DNA of 64,000 nucleotides from Clostridium fessum (GTDB taxonomy: Bacteria > Bacillota > Clostridia > Lachnospirales > Lachnospiraceae), in the NCBI RefSeq assembly GCF_003024715.1, contig NZ_PYLO01000001.1, positions 558,001-622,000 of the forward strand, read 5' to 3'. A program made the translations under genes and the position numbers. The first letter of the stretch is position 1, and each line of letters starts with the position of its first letter. Positions 1 to 7,231 of the stretch are shown in pieces. Below the pieces are notes generated by a model. It did not search any database. It saw nothing but the letters and a program-made list of their open reading frames with translations, and was not told the origin of the DNA.

Positions 1-11
1 GTGAAATATCC

Positions 12-2546
12 CTACAGTCCCAGAATCTTCTTCTGCATCAGAAGAACATCCAAAATATCTACTTTTCCATTTCCATTTAGGTCGGCGCGCGCGATTTCTT
101 CCGCTCTTAACTTTCCAAGTCCCAGTATCGACCGCTGTGCCAGCAGGATATCCATGATGTTCAGCTTACCGTCGCCGTTGACATCCCCGCGCACCGACGA
201 TGCCGCATGCGTTCCCGATGTGGACTGGGATGGTGCCGCCGCGCTGGTCGGCGACTGGCTCCCCTGCGGACTGCCGGCGCTCCCGACAGACTCCCCATTT
301 GGCGCAATCAGGGTTCCAGAACTGCCGCTCCCAAATCCATTCACATTCGATCCCGGTGCAGACTGCCCGGAAGGAGAGCTTCCTGAACTGCTTCCCGAAG
401 AGGTCGGACCGACAATCTGCACATCCGAACCGCCGGAGGAAGAATTTCCTGAACTGCTTCCTGAAGACATGCCCGGTCCCGTCGCCGGACCGCTAGAGTT
501 GCTTCCAGAGGAAACGCCGCTTCCAATCGAGCTTGAGTAGGTCGGACCGCCTGACTGGCGCACTACGTGAAGGACGTAATTTCGCAGATTTCCATTTGCC
601 GCTTTGACCGTCACGGTGATCTCATTGACACCGCTCTGCAGATCGACCGTTCCCGTTCCGGCAATCGTTGCCTTGGAATCAATCGCGCTCGCTGCTACCG
701 TCACGCTTGCCACCGACGGATCCACGATCAGATCGTAGGACTCTGTATCTCGGTTAAAGGTCGGTGTCAGTGCAAATCCATCGACACCCAGCGCCGACAG
801 CTTGTTGTTCGGGCTGCCGTCCAGCGTCGGTTTGACGCAGGCGCCCGCCGGCATATTTTTATACACCGGAATCGAGAACTCAAGTGTTGTATTTGCCAAT
901 GCCGTGATCTTCGAAAGCGTCAGTCCTTCGGCAGCTGCCGCCTGCACGTTCGTCATGTACTGGTGTTTATAAAGGTTGCTGCCCTGCACATTAAATTTCT
1001 TTAAGTACAGCGTATCCTGCCCTTTTTTCACATAATTCTCGCCATAATAAACCGAACCGCCGCGGATCGATTTCTCGATGCTGTTCCACGGGCGCAGATA
1101 GCTTCCCGACTGGGATGCCCACCAGAGTCCGCGTTCTACCGCACTCATCGAGCCGGACTGATATGCCTCTATATTAAAGAAGTTATAATATCCCTGATAG
1201 CCGGACACCGTTCCGGAAATACTGCGTCCGGTTCCCTGGCTGCCCTGTTCCTGCAGAATCATCGACGCCAGAATATATGGATTGACTCCCGATTCGGATG
1301 CCGCATTCATGATGATATCTACATAGGAAGTACCGATTGCAGACTGCTGCGCCACTCCCGTGGAAGTTCCCGAACTGCTGTAAGTGCCACTTCCCGGTGC
1401 ACTTGTTCTTCCGCTGCTGGTTGAACCAGAAGTTGTTCCGGTTGTGCTGCTTCCCGGTGCGCTTGTACTGCCACTGGTGGTTCCAGCCGTGCTGCTGGTT
1501 GTCCCCGATGACTTATTCGATGTGCCGCTGCTGACCGGCGCCGTCTCCCCGTCTGCATTGTTGGAAGAAAATCCATCTCCCGCCATGCCCGGTCCATTGG
1601 TCGCTGCCACCCGCTCCGTCTTATGATCGCTGATCGAAGCAATCGGAGACGACAGACCGGCGCTGCTTCCGCTCGAACCTGACGAACTTCCCGGTCCCGT
1701 CGCTGAACCGGAAGAAGAGCTTCCAGAACTGCTTCCCGTACCGGCCGATACCGACGATCCGCCCGACACCGTGCCGGAAAGGAAGGTTCCGCTCACCATG
1801 TTCTGCAGCCCCGTCTTCGTGTGAAGCGAACTGTCATACGACTGTTTCATGAACTGGTAAATATATTTATCATTTAAGAAATTCCGCGGATCCATATAAT
1901 AGGCGATAATATCCGAAGACGCCTGTACCCAGGAGCTTCCGTCAAAGCCCGGCCAGGTTCCGGTTCCCCAGTCATACGCACCTGTCTCGGTCGATTTCCA
2001 GGACGAAATGCTGCTGCTCGCAACCAGGTTCCGCCCGATCACGCTTTCATTTTTCAACGCTGTGTTCCAATCCAGATTCGTCTGGAACGCCGTGAACGTC
2101 CAATTCGGATATTGTGCATGCAATTCCCGGAGTCCCTGTTTATAGCTCTCCGGAAATCCCTGCTTTGTCAGATAGCTTTCAAAATCCGAATCCGATTTGA
2201 TCGCAGTCGGAAACTTTATGTATTTGCTCGAAACATAACCCGTCTGCTCACCGCCGCTTCCGCTATATCGTATCTGATACCATACGACGCCATCCGTTCC
2301 CGTCTGCTCACCAAGTACTGTAACTGGTGCGCCCTTGGACAGCTTCGCTAGTGCCTGATACGAAGTGCCCGGACCACTCCGGACATTCAGGTTTGTCGCA
2401 TTGACCGACGCGGTTCTCTCTTCCGCATAGCTGACGATCCCCAGCAAAGACTCTGCTGCAGTACCTGCCAGCCCTGGGTTGACCGCCATCACAGCGCCCA
2501 GCAGAAACGCCGCCGCCCGTTTCCCCAATAACTTCCATTTTTTCAT
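12..2546 (-). CDS. Secreted SH3b / glucosaminidase-like / dockerin protein
   Basis: An 844-residue exported protein, probably a peptidoglycan hydrolase. A signal peptide (KKWK..., hydrophobic core, first ~40 residues) is followed by a bacterial SH3 domain (~45-112, NLNVRSGPGTSYQ). The region typical of Lachnospiraceae N-acetylglucosaminidases comes next (YPNWTF, MDPRNFLND), interrupted at ~255-400 by a Ser/Gly/Thr-rich linker and resuming with SGVNPYILASMILQEQG and YYNFFNIEAY. A cadherin-like beta-sandwich lies at ~570-670, then a second Ser/Gly linker. The C terminus (~785-844) holds two dockerin repeats (DVNGDGKLNIMD, DLNGNGKVDILD) with calcium-loop Asp/Asn spacing. The start follows GAGGAGATAGACGG. 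The domain layout is seen directly; cell-wall lysis is inferred from family. The dockerin implies docking to a cohesin that is not encoded in this window. Confidence 0.85.
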   Translation of the reverse strand: MKKWKLLGKRAAAFLLGAVMAVNPGLAGTAAESLLGIVSYAEERTASVNATNLNVRSGPGTSYQALAKLSKGAPVTVLGEQTGTDGVVWYQIRYSGSGGEQTGYVSSKYIKFPTAIKSDSDFESYLTKQGFPESYKQGLRELHAQYPNWTFTAFQTNLDWNTALKNESVIGRNLVASSSISSWKSTETGAYDWGTGTWPGFDGSSWVQASSDIIAYYMDPRNFLNDKYIYQFMKQSYDSSLHTKTGLQNMVSGTFLSGTVSGGSSVSAGTGSSSGSSSSGSATGPGSSSGSSGSSAGLSSPIASISDHKTERVAATNGPGMAGDGFSSNNADGETAPVSSGTSNKSSGTTSSTAGTTSGSTSAPGSSTTGTTSGSTSSGRTSAPGSGTYSSSGTSTGVAQQSAIGTSYVDIIMNAASESGVNPYILASMILQEQGSQGTGRSISGTVSGYQGYYNFFNIEAYQSGSMSAVERGLWWASQSGSYLRPWNSIEKSIRGGSVYYGENYVKKGQDTLYLKKFNVQGSNLYKHQYMTNVQAAAAEGLTLSKITALANTTLEFSIPVYKNMPAGACVKPTLDGSPNNKLSALGVDGFALTPTFNRDTESYDLIVDPSVASVTVAASAIDSKATIAGTGTVDLQSGVNEITVTVKAANGNLRNYVLHVVRQSGGPTYSSSIGSGVSSGSNSSGPATGPGMSSGSSSGNSSSGGSDVQIVGPTSSGSSSGSSPSGQSAPGSNVNGFGSGSSGTLIAPNGESVGSAGSPQGSQSPTSAAAPSQSTSGTHAASSVRGDVNGDGKLNIMDILLAQRSILGLGKLRAEEIARADLNGNGKVDILDVLLMQKKILGL

Positions 2547-2680
2547 CCGTCTATCTCCTCATTCTGCTGCGTTTTCTGCAATTCATCCCCCGCAACGGAA
2601 TTCTTATTCTGTCTGCCGCCGCATTTCCAGACAGCCGCTCGACTGTTTTCCATCTTTTTCACGTTTTTACAATCGTATCT

Positions 2681-2710
2681 ATTATAATGAAAAAAGACCA
2701 TATGTGTCAA
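2681..2710 (-). promoter_or_regulatory. Sigma-A-type promoter of the secreted hydrolase gene
   Basis: On the minus strand TTGACA (2705-2710) and TATAAT (2681-2686) are separated by 18 bp. This gives a transcript start near 2674 and a leader of about 130 nt before the ATG at 2546. Both hexamers are perfect; the spacing is one base longer than ideal. Confidence 0.75.
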
Positions 2711-2846
2711 CCTTACCGAAAAAACTTCGCAAAATTTGGGGTCTTTGCGTGAAATTGTAAGATTTTCTTAATTTTTAGAAGCAGTATAGGTTGGCTTCGA
2801 AATGTTTTCCGGATACATGATTTTTGAATGCATGACCGCATGAAAA

Positions 2847-2968
2847 AGAATGTGCCTTGGCACATTCTCGCGCCGAGCGCGATCGCTTGCGACATGTTTC
2901 TGCTTCGCGCGAGTGCGCATCCTCGCGGAGCGTTTTTTTGTTTCATAGGACATAATTTCCTATGAAAT
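2847..2968. repeat. Repeat family A, copy A1 (multi-hairpin element)
   Basis: A ~122-bp element nearly identical to 9227-9347. It has a perfect hairpin GAATGTGCC/GGCACATTC at one end, a CG-rich middle (CGCGCCGAGCGCG facing CGCGCGAGTGCGC), and a perfect hairpin TTTCATAGGA/TCCTATGAAA at the other end. It abuts the T-tract of the terminator at 2969-3020. It carries no gene of its own that I can support. Confidence 0.8.
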
Positions 2969-3020
2969 AAAAAAGGGAGTGCCAACCCGGTACATTCTAC
3001 CGATTCTGGCACTCCTTTTG
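2969..3020 (-). terminator. Intrinsic terminator of the carboxyltransferase gene
   Basis: On the minus strand GGAGTGCCA and TGGCACTCC form a stem followed by a run of T residues, 28 bp after the stop codon at 3048. Repeat A1 begins directly after the T-tract. Confidence 0.85.
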
Positions 3021-3047
3021 GCTCAAAATCCTTAAATTCTTTTTAGC

Positions 3048-4541
3048 TTAGATCTGGTAAGACTCGCTTTTTCTTCCAGCCCAGGTATTGATGCCGTTTC
3101 CATCCATCTCCTCAGTGGACACCGGTGCTTTCTTTACTTCCGGTGCAGCCGCTTTCAGGATCTCACGTTTCTCAACCGGCGGTTTCTTTGCCGGACGGGA
3201 CTCGAAGAACTCTTTTGCCACCTGTGGGAACAGTGCATAAGTCAGGACATCCTCATCCTGCTGCTTCCACTGCTTCATCTCCGCCTCAATCTTCTCAAGC
3301 TGCGGCTCGATCAGATCTGCCGGACGACAGGTGATCGGTTTTGCATCGCCGATTGCTTTCTTCTGAACTTCTTTGTCGAACGGCTTTACAGTCTGTCCGA
3401 ACTCGCCCATCAGAAGTTTCTTGGATTCCTTTGTGAACATCTTGTAGCGCTCGCCCATCAGGACATTTAATACAGCCTGCGTACCAACGATCTGGGAAGA
3501 CGGAGTAACTAACGGCGGCTCACCGAAGTCTTTGCGGACTCTCGGGATCTCTTTCAGAACATCGTAGTATTTATCCTCTGCGCGCGCTTCTTTCAGCTGG
3601 GAAACCAGGTTGGAAAGCATACCGCCCGGGACCTGATAACGCAGGGTATTGATGTCAACGCCCAGAACCTTGGTATTCATCAGACCACTCTTTAACGCTT
3701 CCTCACGCATCGGGCGGAAGTAATCTGCGATCTCCGCCAGTTTTTCCTGATCCAGTCCGGTATCATACGGAGTACCTTTGAAGGTCTCAACCATAACCTC
3801 GGTCGCCGGCTGGCTCGTTCCCATCGAGAACGGAGACATCGCGGTATCGATCATGTCAGCGCCCGCTTCCACTGCCTTTAGGTACGTCATGGATGCAACG
3901 CCGGAGGTGTAATGCGTATGGATATCAATCGGAAGATCAACTGCTTCTTTCAGTGCTTTCACAAGGATCTCTGCATTGTACGGGGTCAGAAGACCTGCCA
4001 TATCCTTGATACACAGAGAATCAGCGCCCATATCCTCGATTCTCTTTGCAATGTCTTTCCAATAATCCAGTGTATATGCATCACCCAGTGTATAGCTCAG
4101 CGCTATCTGTGCGTGTGCTTTTTCTTTGTTGGCTGCCTTTACCGCTGTCTCCAGGTTGCGGATATCATTTAAACAGTCAAAAATACGGATAATATCAATA
4201 CCATTGGCAACTGATTTCTGTACGAAATATTCTACCACATCATCTGCATAGTGGTTATAACCCAGAATATTCTGTCCGCGAAACAGCATCTGAAGTTTTG
4301 TCTTCTTAAAACCATCTCTCAGCTTTCTAAGGCGCTCCCACGGATCTTCCTTCAGGAAACGAAGGCTGGCATCGAATGTCGCACCGCCCCAGCATTCTAC
4401 TGCATGATATCCAACCTCATCCATCTTTCCGATGATCGGAAGCATCTGCTCCGTTGTCATTCTGGTTGCAATCAGAGACTGGTGCGCGTCACGAAGGACA
4501 GTTTCCACGATCTTAACCGGCTTTTTCTTTTCATTTGCCAT
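3048..4541 (-). CDS. Oxaloacetate decarboxylase alpha / pyruvate carboxylase subunit B, no biotin domain
   Basis: A 497-residue carboxyltransferase. The N-terminal HMGL-like TIM barrel shows TVLRDAHQSLIATRM (metal site), SLCIKDMAGLL (the lysine expected to be carbamylated) and HTHYTSGVASM. The conserved PYC_OADA domain follows. It would move carboxyl groups between oxaloacetate or pyruvate and biotin, either in a sodium-pumping decarboxylase or a two-subunit pyruvate carboxylase. The usual C-terminal biotinyl domain with its A-M-K-M motif is absent; the protein stops after a short Lys/Pro/Ala-rich tail, so the biotin carrier must be a separate protein. The start at 4541 follows GGGAGG; an ATG 13 codons upstream lacks such a site. 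The gene stands alone, with its own extended -10 promoter and terminator. Confidence 0.85.
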   Translation of the reverse strand: MANEKKKPVKIVETVLRDAHQSLIATRMTTEQMLPIIGKMDEVGYHAVECWGGATFDASLRFLKEDPWERLRKLRDGFKKTKLQMLFRGQNILGYNHYADDVVEYFVQKSVANGIDIIRIFDCLNDIRNLETAVKAANKEKAHAQIALSYTLGDAYTLDYWKDIAKRIEDMGADSLCIKDMAGLLTPYNAEILVKALKEAVDLPIDIHTHYTSGVASMTYLKAVEAGADMIDTAMSPFSMGTSQPATEVMVETFKGTPYDTGLDQEKLAEIADYFRPMREEALKSGLMNTKVLGVDINTLRYQVPGGMLSNLVSQLKEARAEDKYYDVLKEIPRVRKDFGEPPLVTPSSQIVGTQAVLNVLMGERYKMFTKESKKLLMGEFGQTVKPFDKEVQKKAIGDAKPITCRPADLIEPQLEKIEAEMKQWKQQDEDVLTYALFPQVAKEFFESRPAKKPPVEKREILKAAAPEVKKAPVSTEEMDGNGINTWAGRKSESYQI

Positions 4542-4857
4542 TCTAAAGATACCTCCCAATACACTTTTATTATGAGTCAACTATCTGCGACCTGGCTGAT
4601 TAAATAATTCACAGCCATATTTTTATCTATTATACCACAAGTTTTCCGATTTCTGGATAGTTTTTTTAATATAATTTCATAAGTAAATTCTATATCGTGG
4701 GAATGTGGGTTGTGATTTTTGCTGATGTCAGAGAGCTTTCCTCTGCGCCGCGTGGGGGCGGCTGGAGGAAAAAAGTTTCTTGGTCACCTCTTTCTAGTCC
4801 GCAGTGCAGCAGCTCGAAAAAACTTCGTTTTTCCTCGCTGTCGGGCATTCGCCCTAT
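4542..4857. other. Intergenic region between oadA-like gene and rplT terminator
   Basis: It contains the extended -10 element of the carboxyltransferase promoter and, nearer rplT, hairpin-forming DNA (GAAAAAACTTCGTTTTTC near 4816). The piece CCTATGAAA at the terminator edge resembles the end of repeat A and may be a worn copy. I see no gene here. Confidence 0.5.
4629..4634 (-). promoter_or_regulatory. Extended -10 promoter for the carboxyltransferase gene
   Basis: The minus strand reads TGGTATAAT, an extended -10 element, about 85 bp upstream of the chosen ATG. I find no good -35 hexamer at 16-18 bp, which is tolerated when TGn is present. Confidence 0.5.
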
Positions 4858-4927
4858 GAAAAAAAGAAGCCGCACACAGCTGCTTTTGTGTAAACACAAC
4901 GCTTCTGTGTGTGGCTTCTTTTTTTCG
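4856..4927 (-). terminator. Terminator of the infC-rpmI-rplT operon
   Basis: A long stem on the minus strand pairs AGAAGCC(A/G)CACACAG with its complement and is flanked by seven A residues on one side and seven T residues on the other. It starts 14 bp after the rplT stop and could act in both directions. No plus-strand gene reads into it. Confidence 0.88.
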
Positions 4928-4940
4928 CACTGCTCTTTGC

Positions 4941-5297
4941 TTACGCAAGTTTGGACTTAGCCAGCTCTGCCAGTTTTGCGAAACCTTCTGCATCGTTGAT
5001 AGCCATGTCAGAAAGGATCTTGCGGTTCATCTCAACACCAGCCTGCTTTAAGCCGTACATGAACTTGCTGTAGGACAGACCATTGATACGTGCTGCTGCG
5101 TTGATACGAGCGATCCACAGCTGTCTGAACTGTCTCTTTCTCTCTTTACGACCAGCGTAGGAGCTTGTAAGAGCTCTCATTACGGACTGCTTAGCTACAC
5201 GGTACTGTTTGGAACGTGCGCCTCTGTAACCCTTTGCCAGCTTTAATACTCTATTGTGTTTCTTTTTAGCGTTTAATCCGCCTTTTACTCTTGCCAT
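4941..5297 (-). CDS. rplT: 50S ribosomal protein L20
   Basis: 118 residues, the usual L20 length. It begins [21 protein letters not shown] and carries [15 protein letters not shown] and the globular [16 protein letters not shown] segment. L20 binds 23S rRNA early in assembly of the large subunit. In Firmicutes it also represses its own operon by binding the infC leader. It is the last gene of infC-rpmI-rplT, 31 bp after rpmI, and is followed by a strong terminator. The start follows AAGGAGGAAATAACCG. Confidence 0.98.
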   Translation of the reverse strand: MARVKGGLNAKKKHNRVLKLAKGYRGARSKQYRVAKQSVMRALTSSYAGRKERKRQFRQLWIARINAAARINGLSYSKFMYGLKQAGVEMNRKILSDMAINDAEGFAKLAELAKSKLA

Positions 5298-5328
5298 CGG
5301 TTATTTCCTCCTTCTTAATCCTCGAATC

Positions 5329-5526
5329 TTATAAGTACGGTAAAATCTTCTTCATTACCTTGCTGTTTGTAGCATCAGTAACGATGTCTTTTCTAAGATT
5401 TCTTTTTCTCTTTGTAGATTTCTTAGTTAAGATGTGGGATTTGTAAGCTTTATTTCTTACTAACTTTCCGGTTCCGGTTGTTTTAAAACGTTTAGCAGCT
5501 GCTCTGCTTGTTTTCATTTTAGGCAT
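5329..5526 (-). CDS. rpmI: 50S ribosomal protein L35
   Basis: 65 residues, beginning [20 protein letters not shown] and ending ILPYL, as is standard for L35. It is a small basic protein of the large ribosomal subunit. The start at 5526 is chosen because MPKMK is the family N terminus and is preceded by AAGGAGGACTACACC; the frame stays open 22 codons upstream, but that part overlaps the end of infC. It lies between infC and rplT in the expected order. Confidence 0.97.
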   Translation of the reverse strand: MPKMKTSRAAAKRFKTTGTGKLVRNKAYKSHILTKKSTKRKRNLRKDIVTDATNSKVMKKILPYL

Positions 5527-5563
5527 GGTGTAGTCCTCCTTAATAATAGTTATGTCCTTATAT

Positions 5564-6070
5564 CTAGCGTTTCGCAGAAAGGAACAGTACAATACTTCTT
5601 CCTTCTACTTTTGCCGGTTTATCAACGGCTGCGATATCGGCAAGCTTCTCTGCAAAATCGTCAAGGATATACTTTGTCTTTGACATATGTGCCATCTCAC
5701 GACCTCTGAAACGAAGTGTAACCTTTACTTTATTGCCTTTTTCCAGGAATTTTCTCGCATTGTTCATCTTGGTATTCAGGTCATTTTCATCGATATTCGG
5801 GGAAAGACGAACTTCCTTGATCTCGATTACCTTCTGTTTCTTCTTAGCTTCTTTTTCTTTTCTTGCAAGCTCGTATCTGTATTTACCGTAATCGATAATC
5901 TTGCAGACCGGCGGCTTCGCAGTCGGAGCAATCTTTACTAAATCCAGTTCCGCTTCTTTCGCTAACTTGTAAGCATCCTTTGCGGACATGATTCCAAGCT
6001 GCTCTCCATTTTCGCCAATCAAACGAACCTCTCTGTCTCTAATCTGTTCGTTAATCATTAACTCGCTAAT
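5564..6070 (-). CDS. infC: Translation initiation factor IF-3, likely AUU start
   Basis: IF-3 prevents premature subunit joining and proofreads the start codon on the 30S subunit. The protein shows the family core [42 protein letters not shown] and the C-terminal RFRGREMAH. The first ATG is at 6058, but a GGGGGTG ribosome binding site fits an in-frame ATT at 6070 (ATT AGC GAG TTA ATG). This adds four residues and matches the ISELMINEQ type of N terminus. Rare AUU starts are the known self-control device of infC. The ATT is my preferred start; 6058 is the conservative alternative. It is the first gene of the operon with rpmI and rplT. Confidence 0.93.
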   Translation of the reverse strand: MSELMINEQIRDREVRLIGENGEQLGIMSAKDAYKLAKEAELDLVKIAPTAKPPVCKIIDYGKYRYELARKEKEAKKKQKVIEIKEVRLSPNIDENDLNTKMNNARKFLEKGNKVKVTLRFRGREMAHMSKTKYILDDFAEKLADIAAVDKPAKVEGRSIVLFLSAKR

Positions 6071-6275
6071 AGTCGTGCACCCCCATGATATGTGATGATT
6101 TTGGTTGATTCAGTGTCAAAAAAAATAAGTGAACAGTACAGACCATCCACTTACTCATAATAGGAAATCCAATATAGGAAATTTCTCAAATTTATGAACC
6201 CACAGTCACTTGCTCGTGCTGAGGTGAGGTAGATAACCTGCTTTCCTGTCTTCGTAAAGTTGTTTCCTCACAACT
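6071..6275 (-). promoter_or_regulatory. Structured leader of infC-rpmI-rplT
   Basis: About 200 nt separate the promoter start from infC. The leader has several local repeats (CTATATTGGATTTCCTATTATG, a GAGGAAACAAC segment) and ends in an intrinsic terminator at 6117-6153, so the operon is probably controlled by attenuation. In Bacillus the equivalent leader binds L20. I could not confirm the L20-binding fold by eye. Confidence 0.6.
6117..6153 (-). terminator. Attenuator in the infC leader
   Basis: On the minus strand AAGTGGATGG pairs with CTGTTCACTT (10 bp including G-T pairs, loop TCTGTA), followed by AT and eight T residues. It lies between promoter and start codon, about 50 bp upstream of infC, so it would stop transcription before the operon unless an alternative fold forms. 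Confidence 0.8.
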
Positions 6276-6281
6276 TTTGTT

Positions 6282-6310
6282 AGTATACTATGGTTTCTTT
6301 GGAATGTCAA
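6282..6310 (-). promoter_or_regulatory. Promoter of infC-rpmI-rplT
   Basis: The minus strand carries TTGACA (6305-6310), a 17-bp spacer and TATACT (6282-6287). This is a near-consensus vegetative promoter with a start near 6275. Confidence 0.85.
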
Positions 6311-6429
6311 CCGGTTTTTTCGAGATTTTTGAGAAGATTTTTGAGAAGATTTACAAATGATTTTTAAATATGGTTCACGTGTTGCGCAAATGACGGCAAC
6401 GTACGCAAATACATTTACGGACATACTAA

Positions 6430-6520
6430 AAACTACCGCCGGATATCATTACCTCTGCCCGGTTTTGCTTCCTTCCTGACAGAATTTTCCATATCCGGCG
6501 GCATTTTTTATTTCGAATAT
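6430..6520. terminator. Long-stem terminator downstream of the DUF1540 gene
   Basis: Arms CCGCCGGATAT and ATATCCGGCGG enclose about 45 nt. The plus-strand side ends in ATTTTTTATTT and the minus-strand side in TAGTTTTTAG. It sits 40 bp after the DUF1540 stop codon and probably ends that gene. Confidence 0.6.
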
Positions 6521-6561
6521 TTATGCAGTCTTTCTTCTATTAAAAAAGAAAACCGCATCAG

Positions 6562-6876
6562 TCACCGTTTCTGGAAACTCGAACATTCCGTCTGCATAGA
6601 AACTGTCGCATTGCCTCCGGTGATTCCGATGTGTTCCGCGCTGCACCGGCGGTCTGTATTATAAACACAGTTTGTTGCCTCGCACTCTACTTCGAGACGG
6701 CTCTCCGGTGTTTTAAAAAGGTTGCGGAATGTGCCGCCTTTCTTCTCGTCGAAGCTGCCACAGCAGGTATCGCATTTATCCTGCGCCGTCTTTCCTTCTA
6801 CCAGAATGGTATTTTTACAGCAGCAGTTTTCCGCATTGTGCATACATCCGGTTACACTACAATCCAGTTTTGTCAT
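6562..6876 (-). CDS. DUF1540 domain protein (two Cys-rich repeats)
   Basis: A 104-residue soluble protein with two DUF1540 units. One is at the N terminus (LDCSVTGCMHNAENCCCKNTILVEG) and one at ~65-100 (VECEATNCVYNTDRRCSAEHIGITGG), joined by a linker with CDTCCGSF. The regular cysteine spacing suggests metal binding, but the family's function is not established. The start at 6876 follows AGGAGGAAAAATC; an open frame extends 17 codons further without a better site. It is a single-gene unit between repeat C1 and a long-stem terminator. Confidence 0.85.
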   Translation of the reverse strand: MTKLDCSVTGCMHNAENCCCKNTILVEGKTAQDKCDTCCGSFDEKKGGTFRNLFKTPESRLEVECEATNCVYNTDRRCSAEHIGITGGNATVSMQTECSSFQKR

Positions 6877-6977
6877 GATTTTTCCTCCTGTTTTCTGACA
6901 TGCATCACCGAAAGTCTCCTCCGGCATCCAGCCGTCAAACTTTTCAGCGATACACTTTTCAATGTGTCATGGTTTTC

Positions 6978-7110
6978 GTTGCTGTTCACACATGTATGAC
7001 CAGTAACGGGATTTTACCGATACTTCGCATTCCAAATCGGCAAAATCTGCAACCAGAACTGTATCGTACGGAATTTTCAGTTCAGAAAATTTCTGCCTGT
7101 GAACAGTTAC
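6978..7110. repeat. Repeat family C, copy C1
   Basis: A ~133-bp copy of an element also found at 52258-52377 and 63468-63600. Ends read CTGTTCACA and TGTGAACAG as inverted repeats. Inside are two hairpins: GATTTTACCGAT facing ATCGGCAAAATC, and GGAATTTTC facing GAAAATTTC. It has no coding content that I can support. With the 50 bp around it, it fills the gap between thrS and the DUF1540 gene. Confidence 0.8.
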
Positions 7111-7160
7111 TGGTTTTTAGATTCAGGAGTAGTATCTGCTTCTTTTTTGGATTTATTCGT

Positions 7161-7209
7161 GTAAACTAAAACAAACGCATCCATGATTTTATCTCACAGA
7201 TGCGTCTGC
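7161..7209 (-). terminator. Probable terminator of thrS
   Basis: On the minus strand GACGCATC and GATGCGTT pair across 15 nt, followed by TGTTTTAGTTT. The stem starts 23 bp after the thrS stop. The T-tract is interrupted, so strength is uncertain. Confidence 0.6.
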
Positions 7210-7231
7210 CTGATTTTTTAATTTTTCAAAA

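Larger units (their letters stand above)
2547..3047. other. Intergenic region between secreted hydrolase and oadA-like gene
   Basis: This 500-bp gap holds, from left to right, the leader and promoter of the secreted hydrolase (minus strand), about 135 bp in which I see nothing, a copy of hairpin repeat A, and the intrinsic terminator of the carboxyltransferase gene. No convincing gene is present; the short open frames across the repeat follow its hairpins rather than a coding pattern. Confidence 0.7.

Noticed and set aside
1319-1642. Long open frames opposite and within the Ser/Gly linker of the secreted hydrolase
   Set aside because: They follow the repetitive codon pattern of the linker, lack ribosome binding sites and are contained in a well-supported gene.
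2847-2968. Short proteins read across repeat A (for example from 2953 leftward)
   Set aside because: The frames differ between copies (A1 and A2 have different indels) while hairpins are kept, so conservation is in structure and not in coding.
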